Shown: positions 52,266 through 60,508 of the stretch, piece after piece
Layout: every line of letters begins with the position of its first letter
Numbering within the stretch: the stretch's first letter is position 1
NCBI GenBank assembly: GCA_907163375.1
Contig: CAJQUW010001810.1
Location: 310,001 to 374,000 of the forward strand
From: Prostheceraeus crozeri
Lineage: Eukaryota; Platyhelminthes; Polycladida; Euryleptidae
Direction of reading: 5' to 3'
DNA: 64,000 nt
The notes under the pieces: model-generated
The model's database searches: none
The model's input: the letters and a program-made list of their open reading frames with translations, nothing else
What the model was told of the DNA's origin: nothing
Program-made: the position numbers and the translations under genes

Positions 52266-52371
52266 GTACCGATTCAGTAAATAAATATTTTATATTTGCT
52301 AAGGCTTCATCGGTTCGTTCAGCTTCATCAAATTCATCAGTATCGCTAAATAAATATCTTCCATCTGGTAC

Positions 52372-52397
52372 GGGCCAAGCCCTAGAACCTTCGGTTC
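52372..52397 (+). repeat. Double-hairpin repeat inside polB
   Basis: GGGC-CAA-GCCC and GAACC-TTC-GGTTC. Read in frame as RTEGSRAWP, 44 codons from the previous copy. Confidence 0.92.
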
Positions 52398-52797
52398 GTA
52401 CATGTTCATCTTCACTATTAAAAACTTTTTTATATTCCGAATGTGAATAATCATCAAACATTTTTTTAACTTTTATATCAGTAGGTAATGCTTCTAGATA
52501 GTTTTTATAACTATTTAATTTTAATATATTTCCTTCATCAACTCGATCTACATTTTGTAAATGCAATTTACTATTTAAATGAGATTGATAACTTCTTTTT
52601 GTTTGCAATTTTTTTTTACATAAGACACAATAAAACTTGGTATTTTCCACTTTTTTTATTTTTTAAAGAAAAAAATTGTGTTTTAATTTTAGATATAAAC
52701 ATTCTAATATCAAGGACTTGAGTGTTATTTTATATTATTATATATTACACGTTCTTAAGTTATTTTTATTTTCTTTATCATATTAAGTTTTATCATA

Positions 52798-54188
52798 TTA
52801 AGTTTTATCATATAACGTTTTATCAAAAGATAATTTAAATTTATTTTCACTAACTATTGATTCTTCATCATCATCATCATCAATTGATTCTTCATCATCA
52901 TCATAAATTGATTCTTCAACATCATAAATTACACTTTTTGGTATAGGATGCCATTCCCTGATAGGATACCATTCTCTTATTGGTATGTCTAACTCTAAAT
53001 TACATTTTTTATCTGATAATAATATAATAGAGAAAAATATTGGTCTTTGATCTCTTTTGGAAAATTTAATAACACCACCATAATCTGAATAACTTTTAGT
53101 TTTTATTAAAGATGATAAAATTTTAAATTGATTAGATGTAAATCCTAATTTAAATTTTGTAGACCCGACACATAGTTGTCTAACAATATCTTCAACTATA
53201 CCATCATTATTATTTTCAATTGTAAGAAAATGAAATTTAGATAAATTTTGATTATATGTAGTATTAATATCATGTACATCAGTGTGTGATATAAATTTTT
53301 CTTCACTTAAATTTTTATAATTACTAATATTTTTATAATCTTTTTTACCATTTACACCATTTTCAGATGTTTCGGAATCATCATCTATATTATCATCATT
53401 TATATTATTATCATCATTATTATTATAAGATTCTTTAAGATCGGGCAAAGCCCTAGAACCTTCGGTTCGTTTATTATGATTATGATTATGGTCATTGTTA
53501 ATAGTATAAGGTGTTGTCCACATATAAATTTTCTCTTGTTGAGCTAAACCATTGATGTAAGATTTTAACAAATTGATATTTAAGTTTGAATATAATCCTA
53601 TATACGTATCATCATCATATCTTTGCGGCATTTCTAATATTTCTTGTTTATAAATTGTATCTCTATAATAAACTTGACATAATAAGTCTTCATTATGTTA
53701 TTTACTCTCTATGTGAATATTATATTGATTATGGTCATCAACAAATAATCTTATTTTTTCTTTGAAAAAGATTTTAATTTTTTAACTAATTCTTTAATAT
53801 TATTATAATTAATAATTTTTGTTTCTATCCAATCAGTATTACTAATTGGTAATACTGCTCTAATAAAACCATAAACATTATTATGACCTATTATAACCAT
53901 ATTTTCTTTATTTAATTCAACATAAGCTACATCATTATATTTACTAACAATATCCATAAATTTTATAAATGGATCACCTGGGAAAATAGAATAATTGGTT
54001 TCTATAGAAGGTAAACCTTTTGTTTGTTCTTTAAATATTTCAGCTTGTAATTCAAATAAAATATTAACATCTATACATGGATTATTATCATTATCAAAAC
54101 ATTTATTTTCAAATCCCGTTGATCTCGTCGAATAAGAAGAACAGGATGATGCGGGCGAATATAATTTTTTAAAATTTGCTTTATCCAT
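52798..54188 (-). pseudogene. Unknown gene upstream of polB, one frameshift and one stop
   Basis: Starts with ATG 54,188 (AAAAAAATGGATAAAG). The first frame runs to 53,751, where a frame change in an A-run leads into a frame that has one TAA near 53,700 and then is open to 52,798. Content: N-terminal Ser/Cys-rich part; FPGDPFIKFMDIVSKYNDVAYVEL and MVIIGHNNVYGFIRAVLP; later FHFLTIENNNDGIVEDIV, STKFKLGFTSNQFKILSSLI and an acidic tail of Asp/Glu repeats. It sits directly upstream of polB on the same strand. The alternating-strand pattern could suit a sliding-clamp-like or capsid-associated protein, but I do not recognise a family. A double-hairpin repeat is inserted in frame at 53,443. Confidence 0.55.
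53443..53468 (+). repeat. Double-hairpin repeat inside unknown gene
   Basis: GGGC-AAA-GCCC and GAACC-TTC-GGTTC, perfect stems. Read in frame as RTEGSRALP. Confidence 0.92.
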
Positions 54189-54345
54189 TTTTTTATTTTT
54201 ATTAGAAAAAAATTTTTATTTTTTATTTTTATTAGAAAAAATTTTATTTTTTTATTTTTATTAGAAAAAATTTTATTTATTTATTTTTATTAGAAAAATT
54301 TTTATTTTTTTTCTCATTATATAAAAAATTTTATTTTTTTATTGT
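54189..54345. promoter_or_regulatory. Divergent AT-only intergenic region with direct repeats
   Basis: TTTTTATTAGAAAAA(TTTT) is repeated four to five times at about 30-34-base spacing between the divergent minus-strand gene (54,188) and the fibre-like gene (54,352). Nearly pure A/T; probably the bidirectional promoter. It resembles the T-run then A-run leader before other element B genes. Confidence 0.45.
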
Positions 54346-54351
54346 TAAAAA

Positions 54352-55238
54352 ATGATGCTACCAAACTTGGTGGAGGTGCATATATCCCGAATAATCGTGA
54401 AATAGAAATAGAGATAGAAAATTATATCATGAAAACTGGAGACGTTTTATCTGGTCCATTGCATCTTTCTATTCTTCCGCAACAAAATACAGAGTTAACA
54501 AATAAACAATATGTTGATACACAAATCAATGACTTAAAAAAAATATATATAAACGATGTTATGGTTCCACTGATGAATGAATTAAAGTTGCTTAAACTTA
54601 ATGACAAATCATTAAACGAAAAATTATTAAAACTTGATAAAAAGGATAGAGAGCTAGAAGCAGATATAGCAAAACTTTTTAAAAAGATTTCTGAACAATT
54701 AAAAATTTTAATATTACTTTCTATAAAGTTAAAATCTGCAGTCATTAAAAATAAATATCAGATACAACTATTAAAAGAACAATTAGAAGATGAAATAGAA
54801 AATCTACCTGAAAGAATTTAAAAAAAATTAAAGCAGTTACAAACTACATTCCAAAAAAGTGTTGATGAATTGAGTTCTAAAATTACTCAACAAATGAAAA
54901 AGATGAATAGAATAATAAATGAAGTAAACTCACTTAATCAAAAAGTTGATAAAATGAAAACTCTTAAAATCAATTTAGAAAATGAATTAAAGAAAAATTT
55001 ACAAGAAAACTCAAAAGAAAATAAATAACAGTTAGATTCTGTTAAAAGACAACTAGATGTTCTTAAAATTAAGTTAAATGCTCTTAAAACGGCGTTGAAG
55101 ATGAATCAGGAGAAAATGCAAGTTAATAGAAAAGAAATTAAAGTACATCACACGCTACTTGACGCAATAGATAAAGTGCAACAGACAATTAATAAAGTTA
55201 TCTCGAAGTTGTTGTTCATTCACAAACGTAAATCTTGA
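54352..55238 (+). pseudogene. Fibre-like coiled-coil protein with tail-fibre motif
   Basis: The only suitable ATG (54,352, after TTAAAAA) is out of frame with the body, which is open as GGGAYIPNNREI onward, so there is a frame change near the start. The body has KTGDVLSGPLHL and ELTNKQYVDTQI (about residues 25-65), the 'GDxLxGPLxL...xxNKxYVD' motif of phage and Polinton/adintovirus fibres, followed by over 200 residues of heptad coiled coil. TAA stops at 54,819 and 55,026 interrupt the same frame; it ends at TGA 55,236-55,238. Likely receptor-binding or virion-surface fibre, no longer intact. Confidence 0.7.
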
Positions 55239-55310
55239 TCATAAACGTAAATCTTAGCGTAAATATTAACGTAAATATTTTTTCCCAAAAGTCAAATTTA
55301 TTCCTAAAAA

Positions 55311-55877
55311 ATGCCTATAATTTATAAACACAATCTTAAACATTTTGCTTCAAATCAAAGAATTGCTCATGAACCACGTATGAATCCTGTTTATCATTAT
55401 GATAATAGAGAAACAGTCGGAACACAAAAGTTCCTAGGCACCGCAGGTGCCGTTCACACGGAAGGAGCTGGCATCTTTTCTGGTATTGGAAGTATCGTTA
55501 ACTTAATTAAAAATAATAAAGATTTGATTACATCTGCTGCAAAAGGAGCAGCTGTTATAGGTAGTACAGCTAGTGCAATATCAAATGCTGTTAAGTCTCA
55601 AAACGAATTAAAACAACTAGAAGCTATTCGTAAACTTAGGAATGATTCTGAAGAACTAAAAAATTTAAAAAAACTTTCAGAGGAAACAAAAAACAAAATT
55701 GCTAACATAGCTGCGGGGGAAACCTTGAGGAGCGGAGCTCCGTCTGATAGTAAACATAAGAAGAAATCAGGCGTAGCCATAAAACGTTCAATTGAAGAAA
55801 TAAGAGGTAATGGTGTTAACAGCAACCTTCGGTCTAACCAGCAAAGCTGTAGCGGAGCTGGTCTAGCAAAATTCTAA
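55311..55877 (+). CDS. pVI-like minor virion protein 1
   Basis: 188 residues, open. N-terminal basic/aromatic part, then GAGIFSGIGSIVNLIKNN and LITSAAKGAAVIGSTASAIS (about residues 50-90), an amphipathic/hydrophobic region like adenovirus VI-type membrane-lytic or minor capsid proteins of Polintons, then a charged helical region and basic tail. Three hairpin-like inserts are coded in frame: GGCACC-GCA-GGTGCC (55,437), GGAGC-GGA-GCTCC (55,729) and a larger one forming the C-terminus (55,825-55,862). These may have lengthened the protein without breaking the frame. Confidence 0.6.
   Translation: MPIIYKHNLKHFASNQRIAHEPRMNPVYHYDNRETVGTQKFLGTAGAVHTEGAGIFSGIGSIVNLIKNNKDLITSAAKGAAVIGSTASAISNAVKSQNELKQLEAIRKLRNDSEELKNLKKLSEETKNKIANIAAGETLRSGAPSDSKHKKKSGVAIKRSIEEIRGNGVNSNLRSNQQSCSGAGLAKF
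55437..55451. repeat. Single perfect hairpin in coding sequence
   Basis: GGCACC-GCA-GGTGCC, six-base stem with a three-base loop, in frame in the pVI-like gene. Same design as the double-hairpin repeats. Confidence 0.7.
55718..55741 (+). repeat. Hairpin repeat in coding sequence
   Basis: Weak first part GGGAAACC, then a perfect GGAGC-GGA-GCTCC (55,729-55,741). In frame (RSGAPSD). Confidence 0.65.
55825..55862. repeat. Hairpin repeat at C-terminus of pVI-like gene
   Basis: ACC-TTC-GGT followed by ACCAGC ... GCTGGT (55,837-55,862) with further internal pairing. It codes most of the last 15 residues. Confidence 0.55.
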
Positions 55878-55988
55878 AATATATTTTTTAGTAAAATTTT
55901 TTAGCAAAATTTTTTCAGTAAAATTATTTTAGCAAAATTTTTTCTGTGTTTGAAAAAAAAACAAAAAGTCAAATTATTTTTCATAAAA

Positions 55989-57323
55989 ATGTCTTCGCTT
56001 ATCGAAAATAAATTTGAATTAGATAAACCACCAGGTGTTAGTTATAATCAAAAAAAGAATGACTATATAAGAATTGCTATGAATCCCGGATCTTCCAGTA
56101 GAGTAAATACTGGAGGTGATTTAATTTTTGAAGTTGATAATCAGCAGAGTTATTTATATTTATCTGATTCATTTTTACACTGTGAATATTCTTTATATAT
56201 TGATGCCAATTTTACAACACCATTACCAGATACCGATAATATTGCACTAGAGAATAATTTTTTTCCAAGATTTTTTACACAAATGCGTTTAGATGTTGCA
56301 ACTCAAAATATAGAAACAATAAGTGATTCTCCAGGTGTGATTGATACAATGCTTAGATTTGTAACAATTGGTGAAAATAATATAAAGTATGAAATCGAAG
56401 GATGGTTTCCTGATACTAATGATGGTATAATTATACATGATTTAACTTACGCTGGAACAGACGCAGCAGGAATTGCGAAAGATGTAGAACAAATTGCAAA
56501 ACATTTAAATAAAACAAACAATAGTGCATATAAAGAAAGACGTGAGTTTAACAAGAAAAGTAAACAGACAGTAAATTGGTCATTGTCTCCATTATTCGGA
56601 TATTTAGATTATGATAAAATATCATATCAATTAAAATTTAAGTTAATAATTCATCGTACAGCAAATAATGAATTAATCTTTTATGGTAAAACTGGAAAAA
56701 AAAGCATATTTAAAAATTGATAGACTTGAATGGTGGATTAAGCATATTACTCCTAGTTTAGAGGTTGAAACAGCTATTGCAAAAAGATTAAATACTAACA
56801 AACCAATTCCAGTAAATTTCTAAAGCGTACTGCTAGTTCAGTAACTTTTTCCGAACAAAGATTTAACTGGCATTTTACTAGAACTGCGAATACTCCAAGA
56901 TATTTATTACTAACTTTTCAAAGAAATAATTCTCCAAGTTTTGATAAGAACAACAATCTTTTTCATATTAATACAATTCGAAGTTTACAAGTTTCATTAC
57001 ATCAAACCCGATATCCAATTGATCCATTAAGATTCGATGATACCAATAATCAATTTATAGAAGGATACGATTCTTATCGAAATCTTTGTATAGAATTTGG
57101 AGTTGAACCACAATTAACTCCTGGAGATTGGAGACATTTATATCCTGTTTTCTGTTTCGATTTTAAGTGCACAATCTGAAGATATTATCAAGACTGGTTG
57201 TGATGTAACAATTGATATTGAAAAAAAAGATTCCACAACTTCATTGATGGCTTATGGTTTATTGCTAGAAGATGTAAAATATTCTATTGAAATTCTTAAT
57301 GGAAAGATGGCTAGGATCGGCTG
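55989..57323 (+). pseudogene. Major capsid protein, frameshifted
   Basis: Start ATG 55,989 (CATAAAAATGTC). The first frame is open to 56,720: PGSSSRVNTGGDLIFEVDNQ, YLYLSDSFLHCEYSLYIDAN, NWSLSPLFGYLDYDK. Beyond a frame change in an A-run near 56,700 the product continues with LEWWIKHITPSLEVETAIAK. After another near 56,820 come RYLLLTFQ, INTIRSLQVSLHQTRYPID and FGVEPQLTPGDWRHLYPVF. A third near 57,155 leads to the end. The 'TPRYLLLTFQ...YP.D...F' and 'D..HLYPVF' phrases are typical of Polinton double-jelly-roll capsid proteins, of a different subfamily from element A. The stop TGA (57,321-57,323) lies inside a double-hairpin repeat. Confidence 0.8.
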
Positions 57324-57345
57324 AAGCCTCGAGGAGCTTCGCTCC
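57319..57345 (+). repeat. Double-hairpin repeat at end of capsid gene
   Basis: GGC-TGAA-GCC and GGAGC-TTC-GCTCC. The TGA of the first loop is the capsid stop codon. The second stem differs from the polB copies, but both arms changed together. Confidence 0.85.
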
Positions 57346-57455
57346 GATAAGTTAATTAAATTCTTAGATTAAATTTTTTTTAGTAATTAGTAATAAAATT
57401 TTTTCATAACTAGAATAGAGTAAAAATTTTTGATAACTTAAATTTTTTATTAAAA

Positions 57456-57938
57456 ATGTCGCAAGCGAAAAGTAATAATAATAAAACTGTTGAATTAAAA
57501 TTACGTAATATTGTTGACAAAAATACCCCTAAAACTATTACGATTAACAAAAAAAAGTATTACATAAGTAAACCAATGATAGAGAATATTCAATTACAAG
57601 AAGAAAAGAATGGCGGGATTCTCCCATTAATTCCACTAATAATAGGAGGCATAGCAGCTGCAGGAAGTGTTGCAGGTGGGACAGCTGGTATTGTCCAAGC
57701 AGTAAATAAAAATAAATCAGAGAAAGCAGCATTAGAAGAACAAAAACGTCATAATAGAGAGTTAGAGAAAGTTGCTAGGGGTGACGGAATAGTAGATAAT
57801 TTTATTAGTAAATTAAAATTAGTTGATGAAGGAAAACGAGTTCTTAAGAATATTCTCCACAATGTTGATGATTTAATTGAAATTAAAGAAACTAAAGATG
57901 GTTCTGGAATATATCTAAGTCCTAGTATGATTCGGTAA
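57456..57938 (+). CDS. pVI-like minor virion protein 2
   Basis: 160 residues, open. The N-terminal half is basic (TITINKKKYYISKPM). The centre has NGGILPLIPLIIGGIAAAG followed by GSVAGGTAGIVQAVNKNKSE (about 50-87), a hydrophobic/Gly-Ala segment running into a charged helix KAALEEQKRHNRELEKVARGDG. It ends with DGSGIYLSPSMIR; 'GsGiYL.P' is a recurring C-terminal tag of Polinton minor capsid proteins. Probably links DNA or core to the capsid or disrupts membranes on entry; inference from family. Start in TTATTAAAAATG. A double-hairpin repeat follows 26 bases after the stop. Confidence 0.7.
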   Translation: MSQAKSNNNKTVELKLRNIVDKNTPKTITINKKKYYISKPMIENIQLQEEKNGGILPLIPLIIGGIAAAGSVAGGTAGIVQAVNKNKSEKAALEEQKRHNRELEKVARGDGIVDNFISKLKLVDEGKRVLKNILHNVDDLIEIKETKDGSGIYLSPSMIR

Positions 57939-57963
57939 TAACCTCAGGACTTTGGGTCCGATC

Positions 57964-57987
57964 GGCTAAAGCCTCTGAACAAGGTTC
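57964..57987 (+). repeat. Double-hairpin repeat, intergenic
   Basis: GGC-TAAA-GCC and GAAC-AAG-GTTC, between the pVI-like and PLA2-integrase genes. Confidence 0.8.
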
Positions 57988-58019
57988 GATTAGGTAAAAC
58001 ATTTATTTTATCTTTTAAA

Positions 58020-59309
58020 ATGAATTCTACAAATTCCGAAAATTTATTTAAATTAAAAATTGCTAATTTAGATTTATTGAATTATCTATTAAACAAAAAT
58101 AAAAACTCAAATTGTCAGAATATTGGAGGTGACATACAAAAAGCATTAGAAAACTTTCCTGGATTTATTTGGAGTAAATATTCGAAAGAAAAACATCTTC
58201 CTGGTCATTCATATACCGGTCCAGGAACTCGATTAGATATAAGACTAGATGAGAATAATAATCCGAAACCAGGTGAAGAACCAATAAATAGAGTAGATGC
58301 CGCAGCTTACAGGCATGATTTAGCTTATCGAAATCATGACCTAAGTTCTCGACATGCAGCTGATAAGAAGATGATTCAAGAATTAGATAGTATTCAGAAT
58401 CCTTCCTTTAGAGAAAAAATTGAAAGAATGTTTGTTAAGAAAGCTTTACAAGCTAAAATATTATTCGGTCAGGGTTTAAATGAAGCGACATCAAAGCTGT
58501 CTGAGAGCAACGCTCGAACCTACGCGTCTGAAATTCATAAAGAATATAGAAAGCCTAAATATTTATTGAAAGTAAAAGTATTTAATAAAGATGTTATTTG
58601 GAGTGCTGATTTTATTCATATGCCGAATGATTCTGATTATAAATACGCATTGACCGTTATAGATTTATATACACGATACGCTTGGGTAAAGCCTTTAAAA
58701 AACAAAAGTGGTCTATCAGTTAAATATGCGTTTGAAGAAATCTTTAAAGAAAGTAAGAGAAAGCCAAAAAAATTGTTTGTTGATAAAGGGTCGGAATTTT
58801 ATAACCGAAACGTTCAGCCACTATTTGAAACTGTTTATTCAACTGAAAATGCAGGGAAGGCCGTAGTGATAGAAAGATTCAATAGATCATTGAAAAATAA
58901 AATTTTGAAAAAATTTACTGAGCGAGGAAATCAGAAATGGTTGAAGATATTACCAGGAGTTGTAGAAGAGTACAATAATAAAGTTCATTCTGGTATTGAA
59001 GAAACTCCAAAGAATGCTTCTGACGACCCAGATTTAATACGAAAGAAAATATTCGAGAATAATTATTCGAATGAGAGTAATCCGAATTTACAGTAACTTA
59101 AGCCGAAATTTAAGATTGGAGATAGAGTTAGAATATTTAAGTATAAGAATAAATTCGAAAAAGGCTTTGTTGGCTATTGGACGAAAGAGATATTTGAAGT
59201 TTGTAAAATAAATCAAACTTATCCGATTACTTACGAAATCAAAGATTTAGATGATGAAGATATCAGAGGCCGATTTTATCAAAATGAATTACAACGAACT
59301 GATTTTTAA
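58020..59309 (+). pseudogene. Phospholipase A2-like / integrase fusion with one in-frame stop
   Basis: One 430-codon frame from ATG 58,020 to TAA 59,307, broken by a single TAA at 59,094. The N-terminal part (about residues 45-125) is a parvovirus-VP1-type phospholipase A2: Ca loop YTGPGT (65-70) and catalytic RHDLAYRNHD (H99, D100). From about 172 onward it is a retroviral-type integrase: D197 (WSADFIH), D255 (FVDKGSEF), E285 (VIERFNRS). D-to-E spacing is 29, four less than in element A. The usual N-terminal integrase segment is absent. The part after the stop has the SH3-like end (KIGDRVRIFKYK) and no chromodomain. The joint (about 162-170) is a degenerate double-hairpin repeat. Confidence 0.85.
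58505..58528 (+). repeat. Degenerate double-hairpin repeat at PLA2/integrase joint
   Basis: GAGC-AAC-GCTC (perfect) followed at once by GAACC-TAC-GCGTC (partly decayed from the GAACC/GGTTC form). In frame. Confidence 0.65.
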
Positions 59310-59358
59310 TTATCACTATTATTGGAACTAACGTTTCGGGAATGAAATTCCCTTATTA

Positions 59359-59383
59359 GGCGTAGCCATAGAACCTACGGTTC
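59359..59383 (+). repeat. Double-hairpin repeat, intergenic
   Basis: GGC-GTA-GCC and GAACC-TAC-GGTTC, just past the end of the convergent protease gene. The loops differ from the polB copies, the second stem is the same. Confidence 0.85.
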
Positions 59384-59803
59384 GTTCAATTCTAACATAA
59401 TATCAAGAAATGGTACTCCTTTTTGTAATTTAAATAAAACATAAAGACATAATTGACCACAGTAAGTAGTTCCTGGTTTTTGAATTTGAAATGTATTATA
59501 AATTCCATTCCCAAGTAATTCTTTTACTTCTTTTGTAGGTGGAAGACCATAAGAGTCAAAACAATAATTATCTCCGTTTTTATTAAAGATACCTGCTGAC
59601 CAATTTACTCCTTTTTCATCTGATGTGTGAAGATTTGTTATGAAATTTATAGTTATTGTTGGCTTATTTTTGATCAATTGTAATTCGTCTCTCATTAGAA
59701 CATGAAAATTCTTTATTCATAATTGATTTGCAATTTTCTTTAGATCAAAATTTGTAGTTGTTTGCGTTCCATATAATTTTAAAAACTTATTTATGTTGTT
59801 CAT
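59375..59803 (-). pseudogene. Adenain-like protease, one in-frame stop and His-to-Asn at the active site
   Basis: Frame from ATG 59,803 (ATTATAAAATG) to 59,375, 142 residues, with one TGA at 59,717-59,719. Conserved parts: GVNWSAGIF, YCFDSYGLPP, FQIQKPGTTYCGQLCLYVLF. In this family the first block reads H-W; here Asn stands at the His position. Asp in FDSYG, Gln in QIQ and Cys in TTYCG are present, with Gln-to-Cys spacing as expected. Both changes predict no activity. The last few codons overlap the second hairpin of the repeat at 59,359-59,383. Confidence 0.82.
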
Positions 59804-59856
59804 TTTATAATAAAAAAAATTCTTAAGGGACCCCTAGAAGTTATAAGGTAGGGGGT

Positions 59857-60508
59857 AGTAGAACTACGTTCATATGATATTGAAGGATATATTCTTGCGG
59901 TTTCTTCCACTTTAAAGAAATATTATTAGACACATAATTTTAGTTATCTCATATTTTAAAAACCTGAAAAATGGATAAAATTCATGAATTTGAAATTCTC
60001 AACTTTTATGATTTTCGGTGTCCTGGAACGGTCATGATTTTCAAAGTAAAAAATAATCTTAATCACAAATTTAAGATTCTTAACTTTTATGATTTTCGGT
60101 GTCCTGGAACGGTCATGACTTAAGCGAGAAAATTGTAATTCTCAAATTTTGAGATTCTTAACTTTTCTGATTTTTTCGGTGTCCTGGAACGGTCATGATT
60201 TTGGGAGTAAAAATTGTAATTCTCAATTTTTGATATTTTGAAAAATTTGAAAAATTGGGTATTTTTAAAAACGCCTAAATTTATGAATTTAGGTCTTCAT
60301 AACCTGAAAAAGGGATCAAATTCATGAATTTATGTCGTTTTTCAAAATACCATTTTTTGAAAAAATGGTACTTTTTGAATGGACTAAATTCATGTATTTA
60401 GGTCTTAAAAACCTGAAAAGGGGTCTAAATTCATGAATTTATGTCGTTTTTAAAGATACTATTTTTTTGAATTTTATGGTGTCCTGGAACGGTCTTTTGC
60501 CCATTACT
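59857..60508 (-). repeat. Right terminal inverted repeat of element B
   Basis: About 650 bp, inverted copy of 44,099-44,688. The word GGTGTCCTGGAACGG occurs four times (near 60,017; 60,097; 60,178; 60,478) against three in the left copy, so one subunit was gained or lost. Confidence 0.95.

Larger units (their letters stand above)
48100..52650 (-). pseudogene. polB: Protein-primed DNA polymerase B with two in-frame stops
   Basis: One continuous frame of about 1,516 codons interrupted only by TAG (51,124-51,126) and TGA (50,554-50,556). The start position is GTG in the context AAAAAAAGTG where other genes have AAAAAATG, so the original ATG is probably mutated. Order: C2H2 finger (FYCVLCKKKL...H...H), variable region with two double-hairpin inserts, Gln-rich coiled coil, second finger (FPCLQCMTSF), exonuclease I YCDFEAY, endonuclease-VII-like CYYCGKEF...KDHDHLNG, exonuclease III YLQIDVLILADLF, motif A YHDFNSLYSS, motif B MNNAFYGKTLENV and motif C FTDTDSVFLEL. 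Catalytic residues are intact; only the stops break it. No introns seen, unlike the element A gene. Confidence 0.93.
44099..60508. mobile_element. Polinton/Maverick element B, complete but decayed (16.4 kb)
   Basis: Terminal inverted repeats begin AGTAATGGGC at 44,099 and end GCCCATTACT at 60,508, with the AG/CT ends typical of Polintons. Flanks TGGGAG (left) and AGGGAG (right) form a 6-bp target duplication with one mismatch. It encodes the core Polinton set: polymerase B, integrase, ATPase, protease, major and minor capsid, fibre-like and pVI-like proteins. Very AT-rich. Most genes have isolated nonsense or frameshift changes, so the copy is recently dead. Confidence 0.95.

Noticed and set aside
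44099..60508. A variant genetic code in element B explaining the in-frame stops
   Set aside because: TAA, TAG and TGA all occur both inside and as normal ends of frames, and true frameshifts are also present.
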